A stretch of DNA of 21,778 nt from an uncultured Oscillospiraceae bacterium. Its GTDB lineage: Bacteria > Bacillota > Clostridia > Oscillospirales > Oscillospiraceae. The position numbers and the translations under genes are program-made. The DNA is taken from the NCBI GenBank assembly GCA_934630555.1, contig CAKTXB010000005.1, positions 1-21,778 of the forward strand, given 5' to 3'. Shown here in pieces: positions 7,246 through 13,131 of this stretch (position 1 is its first letter; each line of letters begins with the position of its first letter). A model generated the notes under the pieces. The model worked only from the letters and a program-made list of their open reading frames with translations, ran no database searches and was not told where the DNA came from.

Positions 7246-7276
7246 AAGCGAGCACGGATATTATCCGTGCGCGCTT
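7246..7276. repeat. 31-bp palindromic direct repeat, right copy
   Basis: Matches 6981-7011 in 30 of 31 positions. Its stem (7252-7259 with 7263-7270, extended outward after one mismatch) may terminate the small minus-strand gene at 7313-7426. Confidence 0.75.
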
Positions 7277-7281
7277 TAAAA

Positions 7282-7426
7282 TTATGTACTTGCTGCAACA
7301 ATAAAATAGCATTCAACCGTACAACCGCCAAAGCCCATAACTATATCCTTTTTTACGTGCAATGTTTGCCGGAATAAAGGCGAGACCTGCTGCAAGAATA
7401 ATCCCCAAAAATATATAGGTATCCAC
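7282..7426 (-). pseudogene. Small hydrophobic membrane protein, probably frameshifted
   Basis: GTG 7426 with a strong GGAGG (7436-7440) opens a reading frame of 37 codons ending at TGA 7313-7315. It encodes one membrane helix (TYIFLGIILAAGLAFIPANI) followed by ARKKGYSYGLWRLYG. I recall small Firmicute proteins with a PANIAxxKGYSFGxWWxYG block that continue into a second hydrophobic segment ending LFIVA-like. Here that continuation (ECYFIVAAST) lies in another frame ending at 7282, so a frameshift near 7313-7325 is likely. The AT-rich DNA contrasts with its surroundings. It diverges from the XRE regulator gene. If the short form is real, it would be a 37-residue single-TM protein. Confidence 0.5.
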
Positions 7427-7458
7427 GATTTGTTTCCTCCATTCTTTGTGACACATAC

Positions 7459-7487
7459 GGTATATAACATTTTGTTTTATATTTCAA
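7459..7487 (-). promoter_or_regulatory. Promoter of the small membrane protein gene
   Basis: Minus strand -35 TTGAAA (7482-7487), 17-bp spacer, -10 TATACC (7459-7464). One arm of the inverted repeat (7466-7476) lies in the spacer. Confidence 0.5.
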
Positions 7488-7501
7488 TATAACAAAATGT
7501 T
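7466..7501. promoter_or_regulatory. Palindromic operator candidate for the XRE regulator
   Basis: A perfect 11-bp inverted repeat, AACATTTTGTT (7466-7476) and AACAAAATGTT (7491-7501), with a 14-bp spacer. It covers both divergent promoters, the layout expected for autoregulation by the adjacent Cro/CI-type protein. Outer half-sites TACGG/CCGTA flank it. Confidence 0.65.
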
Positions 7502-7506
7502 TTCCG

Positions 7507-7512
7507 TATACT
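7507..7512 (+). promoter_or_regulatory. Probable -10 box of the XRE gene
   Basis: TATACT 34 bp before the XRE ATG. The best -35 candidate, TTCAAT (7483-7488), is weak and lies within the operator spacer. Confidence 0.45.
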
Positions 7513-7545
7513 TTCTGTGAAACTTCCGGAAAGGAGCACAGGAGT

Positions 7546-7782
7546 ATGTATAGGCGCATCCGGGATTTGAGAGAGGACAGCGATCTGTTTCAGAAAGACC
7601 TTGCGGAGTATCTGCAATGCTCGCAGGTCTGCTACTCGCACTACGAAATGGGCAAGCGCGACATTCCGACCGACGTTTTGATGAAGCTGGCGGACTACTA
7701 CCACACCAGCACCGATTATCTTTTGGGGCGGACGGATGAAAAGCAGGCGTACCCTGCCGCCAAGAGCCGGAGCGGGGAATAG
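7546..7782 (+). CDS. XRE family helix-turn-helix transcriptional regulator
   Basis: A 78-residue protein that is almost entirely one Cro/CI-type helix-turn-helix domain. RIRDLREDSDLFQKDLAEYL is helix 1-2, QCSQVCYSHYEMGKRDIP holds the recognition helix and the YE-GKR turn, and LMKLADYYHTSTDYLLGR closes the five-helix fold. Such small regulators usually bind a palindrome next to their own gene; a perfect 11-bp inverted repeat sits in the divergent promoter region. ATG 7546 has AGGAG upstream. The low GC of the upstream region and the neighbouring repeats suggest acquired DNA. The target beyond its own operator is unknown. Confidence 0.88.
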   Translation: MYRRIRDLREDSDLFQKDLAEYLQCSQVCYSHYEMGKRDIPTDVLMKLADYYHTSTDYLLGRTDEKQAYPAAKSRSGE

Positions 7783-7850
7783 ACGATGTCCGGACAGGCT
7801 TTGGCCGCATTGCCGCTTTCTATAACGACCTGCTTCACAACACCTGCAAA

Positions 7851-7940
7851 GGGCATAAACTTCGACGCTCCGGGCGGTCTACGAAAAATTCCCGTCCTGC
7901 CTGACGGCAGAACGGGAATTTTGGTGACCCGCCGGAGATT
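7851..7940. repeat. Tandem duplication unit A: terminator plus tRNA-Lys 3' fragment
   Basis: 90 bp repeated at 7951-8040, a period of exactly 100 bp, with five substitutions. The unit has a GC-rich block, a terminator hairpin (7885-7895 with 7912-7922 plus an inner stem) and, at 7922-7940, the last 19 nt of the tRNA-Lys gene including CCA. The rest of the tRNA is absent, so this is a fragment and not a gene. Confidence 0.85.
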
Positions 7941-7950
7941 TACCCCTTCG

Positions 7951-8040
7951 GGGCATAAACTTCGACTCTCCGGGCGGTCTACGAAAAATTCCCGCCCTGC
8001 CTGTTGGCAGGACGGGAATTTTGGTGACCCGCCGGAGATT
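7951..8040. repeat. Tandem duplication unit B, ending inside tRNA-Lys
   Basis: The second unit, whose right end (8022-8040) is the genuine 3' part of tRNA-Lys. The hairpin at 7985-8022 is the direct terminator of the tRNA operon on the minus strand; copy A provides a second one about 100 bp on. Confidence 0.85.
7985..8022 (-). terminator. Terminator of the five-gene tRNA operon
   Basis: Stem AAAATTCCCG / CGGGAATTTT with an inner CCTGCC/GGCAGG pairing. On the minus strand it is followed by a T-run (AATTTTTCG). It begins at the tRNA-Lys CCA end. Confidence 0.8.
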
Positions 8041-8097
8041 CGAACTCCGGACACCCTGCTTAAAAGGCAGGTGCTCTGCCGACTGAGCTAGCGGGTC
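8022..8097 (-). tRNA. tRNA-Lys(TTT)
   Basis: A 76-nt cloverleaf with encoded CCA. Acceptor GACCCGC pairs with GCGGGTC; anticodon loop CTTTTAA in a CCTGC/GCAGG stem gives anticodon TTT; T-loop TTCGAAT. Last gene of the minus-strand tRNA operon. Confidence 0.96.
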
Positions 8098-8100
8098 GCA

Positions 8101-8175
8101 TGGCAGGGATGGCAGGATTCGAACCTACGCATACAGGAGTCAAAGTCCTGTGCCTTACCGCTTGGCGACATCCCC
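8101..8175 (-). tRNA. tRNA-Gln(TTG)
   Basis: A 75-nt cloverleaf with encoded CCA. Anticodon loop CTTTGAC in a CAGGA/TCCTG stem gives TTG. Acceptor GGGGATG pairs with CATCCCT, with a G-T first pair. Only 3 nt separate it from tRNA-Lys. Confidence 0.95.
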
Positions 8176-8215
8176 TTGTAGCGCTTGGACGATCCTGTAT
8201 AAAGAAAAAAAGAAA

Positions 8216-8293
8216 TGGGGTGAGTGAAGGGACTCGAACCCTCGGTCTTCAGAGCCACAATCTGACGCGTTAACCAACTACGCTACACCCACC
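8216..8293 (-). tRNA. tRNA-His(GTG)
   Basis: Anticodon loop TTGTGGC in a CAGA/TCTG stem gives GTG. An extra 5' G pairs with C73, making the 8-bp acceptor typical of tRNA-His. CCA is encoded. Confidence 0.95.
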
Positions 8294-8324
8294 ATATTCA
8301 TTTCATCTGCTGCCTTGGCAGTAG

Positions 8325-8401
<77 letters not shown>

Positions 8402-8410
8402 ATAGGGAAG

Positions 8411-8485
8411 TGGAGCGGGTGACGGGAATCGAACCCGCGTCCCCAGCTTGGAAGGCTGGTGCCCTGGCCGTTGTGCTACACCCGC
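8411..8485 (-). tRNA. tRNA-Gly(TCC)
   Basis: A 75-nt cloverleaf with encoded CCA. Anticodon loop CTTCCAA in a CCAGC/GCTGG stem gives TCC. Acceptor GCGGGTG/CACCCGC. First gene of the tRNA operon. Confidence 0.95.
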
Positions 8486-8518
8486 GCATAAAACTGGTGG
8501 CCTTCTGACAGCCCGGTT

Positions 8519-8547
8519 ATCATATCACGGACAGGAAAAACTGTCAA
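8519..8547 (-). promoter_or_regulatory. Strong promoter of the tRNA operon
   Basis: Minus strand consensus -35 TTGACA (8542-8547), 17-bp spacer, -10 TATGAT (8519-8524), 33 bp before tRNA-Gly. It is preceded by an A/T-rich upstream stretch. Confidence 0.88.
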
Positions 8548-8642
8548 GTTTTTTCGCAAGATTTTTATGATGCGGCTGTGAAAAAACGACGCATTTTCAG
8601 AAATTTCATGCGATTTACCGGAAAAATACCGGGGCGTATGGG

Positions 8643-9977
8643 TCACAAAAGGGCAGCGAGTTGTGCTATGGCGTCTGCGTGCGTGGCGGGGGCGGCGGCA
8701 GACGACGGGATCTTGCCGAAAACGACACGGCAGGCAGCCGCAAACATATCCTGACTGACGGGGGCATCCGGGCGGAAGCGGCCGTTCGGGGCGTCCATGG
8801 CGCCGGAGGCAAGCGCTGCGGCAATGGCGGCAGCATAGGGATGGCGATAGGAAACGTCGCGGCAGGGGGCGGCCTGTTTGCGCACCAAGTCGATGCGGGC
8901 CGCGGGCGTTTTGCAGCCGTAGAGCATCATGGCCAGCGCGCCGCGGGTGAGCGGCGTGGCGGGGCGGATGGCATTATCGCGGAACACGACGCAGAAGCCG
9001 GCGTCCAGCAGCGCCCGGGCGGGCGCAAAGAGCGCGTCCTCCGGCGCTGTGTCCAGAAACGGGCACAGGGCCAGCAGCTGCGATACGCTGACGACGCGAT
9101 AGCCGTTTTGCGTGAGCAGTTCGAGCTGTTTGGCAAGGCCGCTTGCCACGGGGGAGCGGCGGGCCATGTTATAGCCGTCTTTCTGGAAGATGATCTGGCC
9201 GCAGAAATAGTCCGGGTCTTCAGCCAGCTTTTGAGCCATGGGCTTCCACGTGGCCTCGACCTCGGCCTCATAGGTGGAGAGCGGCAGCCAGCCGGCGCCG
9301 TCAAAGCTGGCGGCCATGTACTGGTAGCCCAGCAGCGCGTGCGCGTCGTAGGCGGAGAAGCCGTCTTTCGTGCCGTCAACATAGTGCGGCGGACGGGAGA
9401 GGCGGATGGCGTACTGGTAGTGCTCACGCAGGTGGGCATCCAGTTTGCGCAGGTCGGCCACAACAGCGTCCAGATCCTTCAGCGGCCTGCGGCTGCCGTA
9501 GACAAGGGGCTTGGGGCCGTAGAGTACGTGCGCCCAGGTGTGGCTGGTGAGCTCGTGGCCGCCGTCCAGCAGCCGCCGGATAAGCTCGGGGCAGTGCAGC
9601 GCGCCGCCGTCAGCGTCTTTTCCAAAGTCAGGGTAGTGGTCATAGGCCACGCCGCCCCAGCTGGCGGAGCCTTCTTTGCCGGGGTGGTCGGGGTAGTTTT
9701 GGGAGGTGTCGCCCACGATGTCGAACGTACCGACGGCACCAAAGCGCTCGAGCGTTTCGGCCAGGTGCAGCGTGAGCGGCTTGCCGTCTTTGGAGGGGTT
9801 CGCGGGCAGGCGGCACGGGCCGTCGTCAAATGTCATGGCGCAGACGCGTTCATGCAGCGCGACCTGCTCGATGCGCCGGACGGGAGAAAGGCAGACCGGC
9901 GTGCGGCGGCGGATCTCGTCTTGAAACTGATGCTTGACGCGCTTGGCAAGGCCGATGGCGCGGGTGAGAACAGACAT
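8643..9977 (-). CDS. Polysaccharide deacetylase (NodB domain) with C-terminal SLH-like region
   Basis: A 444-residue protein. The NodB deacetylase motif TFDDGP (residues 49-54) gives the catalytic and metal aspartates D51/D52, and HTWAH at 146-150 gives the metal histidines. Such enzymes remove acetyl groups from N- or O-acetylated envelope polysaccharides. The last ~110 residues (FRDNAIRPATPLTRGALAMM, then CRDVSYRHPYAAAIAAALAS and NGRFRPDAPVSQDMFAAA) resemble S-layer homology repeats, which bind secondary wall polymers. I see no classical signal peptide, only a basic N-terminus, so export is unproven. ATG 9977 follows GGGAGG, which itself overlaps the PHP stop codon 5 bp upstream. Last gene of the ATP-grasp/PHP/deacetylase operon; no clear terminator follows. 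Confidence 0.87.
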   Translation of the reverse strand: MSVLTRAIGLAKRVKHQFQDEIRRRTPVCLSPVRRIEQVALHERVCAMTFDDGPCRLPANPSKDGKPLTLHLAETLERFGAVGTFDIVGDTSQNYPDHPGKEGSASWGGVAYDHYPDFGKDADGGALHCPELIRRLLDGGHELTSHTWAHVLYGPKPLVYGSRRPLKDLDAVVADLRKLDAHLREHYQYAIRLSRPPHYVDGTKDGFSAYDAHALLGYQYMAASFDGAGWLPLSTYEAEVEATWKPMAQKLAEDPDYFCGQIIFQKDGYNMARRSPVASGLAKQLELLTQNGYRVVSVSQLLALCPFLDTAPEDALFAPARALLDAGFCVVFRDNAIRPATPLTRGALAMMLYGCKTPAARIDLVRKQAAPCRDVSYRHPYAAAIAAALASGAMDAPNGRFRPDAPVSQDMFAAACRVVFGKIPSSAAAPATHADAIAQLAALL

Positions 9978-9981
9978 GGCG

Positions 9982-10710
9982 TTACCTCCCGGAAAGGGCA
10001 TCCCGCAGGATGCAGTAGATGAGATAGCAAAGCGCCTTGCAGCGCTTTTTGAGGGATCTGTCGTGCCGGTGGCCGTGCCACTGGGAAAGGCCCTTCTGCC
10101 GCCAGCGGCAGGCACGGCGGAACACGGCGCTGGAGCGGCCGTCTGCAAGGGCGGCTTTCAGGGCAGAGATGGTGCATTCTGAACAGTCCAGCTTTGTATA
10201 GCAGCCGCCGACCTCGGCGGCGCTGTGCGCGTCGCTGCCGCCGGTTTGGGGGAGCGACGCGGACTCGGCCAGCGCGTGGGCGCGGGCGTTGCAGGCCGCG
10301 TGTTTGAGGGCCACGCGGGCGTTTTCGCATTCCAGTGCGTCGGGGCGCAGGGCGCAAAGCGCGGGCTCGTCCAGCTTTTGCGGCGAGAAAGGATGGGCCG
10401 GAACGGCCAGACCGCCGCAGGCGCGGATGGCCGCGACGGCGGTCTGCGGCGCGGGTGCGCCGTTTTGCCAAAGGGCTGCATCCAGCGGACGCGCCAGAAA
10501 CAGGCCGAGCACATGGCCGGCGGTGGTCGTAACTTCACCGCCGGGGATGAGCAGGACGGGGTAATGGCCGGAAACGTCGGTGCAGCGGTCATGGTCGCAG
10601 ATGGCGATGGCGTCAAGGCCCTGCGCTTTGGCGGCTTCGGCCAGTTCCATCAGCGTGCTGCGGCCATCCCACGACGCGGCGCTGTGGACATGAAGGTCAG
10701 CGCGGATCAT
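9982..10710 (-). CDS. PHP domain phosphoesterase
   Basis: A 242-residue PHP-domain protein. The metal-site motifs are visible in order: DLHVHS (residues 5-10), AICDHD in the middle, a HPF segment and GGSDAHS near the end. PHP proteins are metal-dependent phosphoesterases acting on small phosphorylated molecules, nucleotides or phosphotyrosine; the substrate here is unknown. The C-terminal ~35 residues after the motif region are basic. ATG 10710 sits behind GGAGGAG and overlaps the ATP-grasp stop by 4 bases (ATGA). The frame is open further upstream but only inside the ATP-grasp gene. Tight coupling on both sides implies a shared pathway with the ATP-grasp ligase and the deacetylase. Confidence 0.9.
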   Translation of the reverse strand: MIRADLHVHSAASWDGRSTLMELAEAAKAQGLDAIAICDHDRCTDVSGHYPVLLIPGGEVTTTAGHVLGLFLARPLDAALWQNGAPAPQTAVAAIRACGGLAVPAHPFSPQKLDEPALCALRPDALECENARVALKHAACNARAHALAESASLPQTGGSDAHSAAEVGGCYTKLDCSECTISALKAALADGRSSAVFRRACRWRQKGLSQWHGHRHDRSLKKRCKALCYLIYCILRDALSGR

Positions 10711-11858
10711 GGGCGGCTCCTCCGGAAAAGACCGGCCAGATAGCGCAGGCCCGGCGCAGGATCGCGCCACTGCCACAGACCGTTTTTAACGCAGGGGTTC
10801 AAAAAGTCGGCAAAGAAGCCGAGGCCGCGCCCGAGCTTGCCACGGCGGAAATAGCCGAGCATGGCCGCCGCGTCGGCAGGATAGTAGACCATTTTGACCG
10901 GCTTTGGCCGGCAGTAGGGCGGCAGCGGCCGGGCCAGCGCAGCGCAGGCCCAGAGGCAGGTGAAGTTCGTGCCGGCGGCGCGGGTGAGCGGGTATGTGCC
11001 CCAGACGCGCGGATTGCACTCGAGTAAGCGCGGCTGGCCGTCGGCGCCGCACTTGAATTCAAACATGGCGACGCCGCTGAGAGCAAGCTCCCGCACGAGC
11101 GGGCGCACGAGCGCCAGCAGCGGTGCGTCGTCGATGACGCGGCAGCAGCTGGATGGGCCGCCGGAGGCGGGGTATTCGCGCACGCGGCGGTGGGCGATGC
11201 AGGCAAGGATCTCGCCGTTTTTCGTCAGCACGGAGCAGCCGAGACCCGCGCCGGGCAGGTATTCCTGTACGATGGGGGCGCTGTTTGTCAGGGCATAGAA
11301 GCGGGCGTAGGCATCTTCCAACTCGCGCGGAGTGCGCGCGATGGCATAGCGCTGGGCGGCGGGGAGGTCAAACTGTTCGCCGCACACGGGCTTGACGGCG
11401 CACGGCAGCGGCGCGCGCGCGGCAAAGTGCTGAACGGAGTCGCCAAGCTCCGGCACATATTCCTGCGGTACGGCGATCTTCAGCTGCTGCGCCAGCGCGT
11501 GGAGCGCGGCTTTGTCATTGAGCAGCGCCAGCTGCCGGGTGGTGGGGATGCACAGGCCGCACACGGCGTCAAAGTCGGCGCGCCGCGCGGCTACGGCGGC
11601 AAGCGTTTTGGCGCCGACCGGCAGCAGCGCGGGCGTTTCGCCGCAGCGCGCCGCGACCTCGCGGCACAAAGAGAGCAGGCCTTCCGCCAGATCGCCCTCC
11701 GGCAGCTGGTAGCACTGCCACGCGGCGCGGCTGGCAAAGCCGACGGGCTTTGCAAACTGCGGCCGCTCACAGGCGATGACCTGCATGCCGGACTCAGCCA
11801 GATCGCGGATGAGCGCGACCGACATTCGGTAGTGCGCGTCTGTGACGATGGCGATCAT
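10707..11858 (-). CDS. ATP-grasp domain protein (COG3919-like ligase)
   Basis: A 383-residue ATP-grasp enzyme. An N-terminal preATP-grasp fold (MIAIVTDAHYRMSVALIRDL) precedes the ATP-binding lysine segment PCAVKPVCG, the hinge IVQEYLPG and the metal-binding FEFK ... LLECNPRVWGTYPL. The pattern resembles COG3919 'predicted ATP-grasp carboligases', which join a carboxylate to an amine or thiol; the substrate is not predictable. ATG 11858 has GGAGGG at 6-nt spacing; an in-frame ATG at 11864 abuts the ribosome site and is less likely. First gene of a three-gene operon behind a near-consensus promoter. The neighbouring deacetylase suggests an envelope precursor as substrate, which is inference. 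Confidence 0.88.
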   Translation of the reverse strand: MIAIVTDAHYRMSVALIRDLAESGMQVIACERPQFAKPVGFASRAAWQCYQLPEGDLAEGLLSLCREVAARCGETPALLPVGAKTLAAVAARRADFDAVCGLCIPTTRQLALLNDKAALHALAQQLKIAVPQEYVPELGDSVQHFAARAPLPCAVKPVCGEQFDLPAAQRYAIARTPRELEDAYARFYALTNSAPIVQEYLPGAGLGCSVLTKNGEILACIAHRRVREYPASGGPSSCCRVIDDAPLLALVRPLVRELALSGVAMFEFKCGADGQPRLLECNPRVWGTYPLTRAAGTNFTCLWACAALARPLPPYCRPKPVKMVYYPADAAAMLGYFRRGKLGRGLGFFADFLNPCVKNGLWQWRDPAPGLRYLAGLFRRSRP

Positions 11859-11891
11859 GGGCATCCCTCCAAACGGTTCATAGATTATAGT

Positions 11892-11920
11892 ATTATACCA
11901 TAATAGGACGGGAAATGCAA
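11892..11920 (-). promoter_or_regulatory. Promoter of the ATP-grasp/PHP/deacetylase operon
   Basis: Minus strand -35 TTGCAT (11915-11920), 17-bp spacer, consensus -10 TATAAT (11892-11897), 34 bp before the ATG. It directly follows the upstream gene's terminator hairpin. Confidence 0.82.
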
Positions 11921-11921
11921 A

Positions 11922-11953
11922 TTCCGGGCGCGGCAGCACGGCCGCGCCCGGAA
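11922..11953 (-). terminator. Terminator of the small multidrug-export family gene
   Basis: A perfect 13-bp stem (11922-11934 with 11941-11953, loop AGCACG). The T-tract is short (TT, then GCATTT), and the hairpin lies immediately before the -35 box of the next operon. Confidence 0.65.
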
Positions 11954-11968
11954 AAGGGTATTGTTTGC

Positions 11969-12439
11969 TCAAAAGCCCGCCAAGTGGATCACACCGCGGC
12001 AGACGAGGAGAACGAGGGCGCCCGCTGCGGCGACGCCGCAGGCAATGGCCGGGAGGGCCTGCCGGATGCGCAGGCCCATGAGGGCCGCGACGAGCGCGCC
12101 CGTCCATGCGCCCGTACCGGGCAGGGGAATGGCCACGAGGATGAACAGGCCCAGCTGTTCATATTTTTGATAGAGCGCGGATTTTTTGACCGCGCGGTCG
12201 GAGAGCCAGTCGGCGATCTGCCGGAGCTTGCCGCCGCGCTTTTTCATCCACAAAAGCACCGTGCGCGTGAAGCAGATGATAAACGGCACGGGCACGACGT
12301 TGGCCGCGACGCACAGACAGTAGGCGGCCAGCGTGGACATGCCGTTGGAGAGCGCGTAGGGAATGGCGGCGCGCAGCTCGAGAACCGGCACCATGGACAA
12401 AAATGCGGCAAACAGCACGTTCATGAGCGTGGCGTTCAC
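11969..12439 (-). CDS. Small multidrug export family protein (COG2426)
   Basis: A 156-residue membrane protein matching the 'small multi-drug export' family (PF06695, COG2426). The conserved opening VPVLELRAAIPYAL, the central PVPFIICF and the VAIPLPGTGAWTGALVAAL region are visible, with about four hydrophobic segments. Despite the name, the transport function is not established, and the family is distantly reminiscent of DedA-type membrane proteins. The GTG start at 12439 has AGGAGG at 7-nt spacing; the ATG at 12424 is a weaker alternative. It lies 32 bp downstream of the DUF2344 gene, so it may be the last gene of the radical-SAM operon, with a hairpin after it. Confidence 0.87.
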   Translation of the reverse strand: MNATLMNVLFAAFLSMVPVLELRAAIPYALSNGMSTLAAYCLCVAANVVPVPFIICFTRTVLLWMKKRGGKLRQIADWLSDRAVKKSALYQKYEQLGLFILVAIPLPGTGAWTGALVAALMGLRIRQALPAIACGVAAAGALVLLVCRGVIHLAGF

Positions 12440-12471
12440 GGGCGTTCCTCCTTTGTATGGCAGGGTCGGGG

Positions 12472-13131
12472 TTAACGGAAAGGCTGCATGGCGGCGTCGT
12501 AGACCTCCAGACGTTCGGCGCGCGCGAAATCGGGGGCGCAGGACGGCAGGTGGGTGCGCACGGCCTCGGCCAGCAGCAGGGGATTGAGCGCGGGGTTCAT
12601 GGCAGTGACGACGGCGTGGAGCGTGAGCTCCTGCGGGGCGGTCTGCTCCACGGCGAGCGTGCGGAGGGCGGGAACGATGTCCACGTCGGCCTCGCCGCGC
12701 TTGGTGCGCTTGTGGACGAGCACCTGCGGCTGCGCGAACAGGGCGCGGATGGCGTCCGGCGCGGCTGCGGGCACGCCGGCATCGTATTCGAGCGTGACGT
12801 CGGCGGCAAGGTAGGTCAGGTGCTTGATCTTGCGGTCGCTTTCATAGGCCGTCAGCACGCGCACGCCGGTGGGGAGAGCATGGTTCAGACGCTCCGGCAG
12901 AGCGGCCAGCTCAACGGCGCCGTCTTCGACGTCAAAGTCGAGGATCTCACACCGGCTGGATGTGCCGACGGGCAGCGGCAGGGCGATGGAAACATAGGCC
13001 CGGGGGCTGAAGCCCTGCGAGTGCCAGATCATGACGCCGGCGCGCTTGAACGCGCGCTGGAACAGGCGCATGAGGTCCAGATGGGAGAGGTAGACGGCCC
13101 CGCCGGTTTTTTCAAACAGCAGACGATTCAT
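12472..13131 (-). CDS. TIGR03936 / DUF2344 radical-SAM-linked protein
   Basis: A 219-residue protein of the DUF2344 (TIGR03936) family. It starts MNRLLFEKTGGAVYLSHLDLMRLFQRAFKRAG and continues with HSQGFSPRAYVSIALPLPVGTSS, both characteristic. The function is not established; it nearly always occurs with, or fused to, the TIGR03960 radical SAM protein, whose gene lies immediately upstream here and overlaps by 20 bp. The ATG at 13131 has AGGAGG at 8-nt spacing inside the upstream gene's end. In many Firmicutes the pair precedes ribonuclease G and rplU; here the next gene is a small membrane protein instead. Confidence 0.9.
   Translation of the reverse strand: MNRLLFEKTGGAVYLSHLDLMRLFQRAFKRAGVMIWHSQGFSPRAYVSIALPLPVGTSSRCEILDFDVEDGAVELAALPERLNHALPTGVRVLTAYESDRKIKHLTYLAADVTLEYDAGVPAAAPDAIRALFAQPQVLVHKRTKRGEADVDIVPALRTLAVEQTAPQELTLHAVVTAMNPALNPLLLAEAVRTHLPSCAPDFARAERLEVYDAAMQPFR

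Noticed and set aside
7716..8091. Open frames on both strands over the tRNA-Lys repeat region
   Set aside because: They cover tandem copies of a terminator and tRNA sequence. Repeated RNA-gene sequence explains the open frames.
8661..10022. A 453-codon open frame on the plus strand
   Set aside because: It lies antisense to the polysaccharide deacetylase, whose motifs are unmistakable. The translation is a low-complexity, Gly/Ala/Arg/Val-rich product with no domain, typical of open antisense frames in GC-rich genes.
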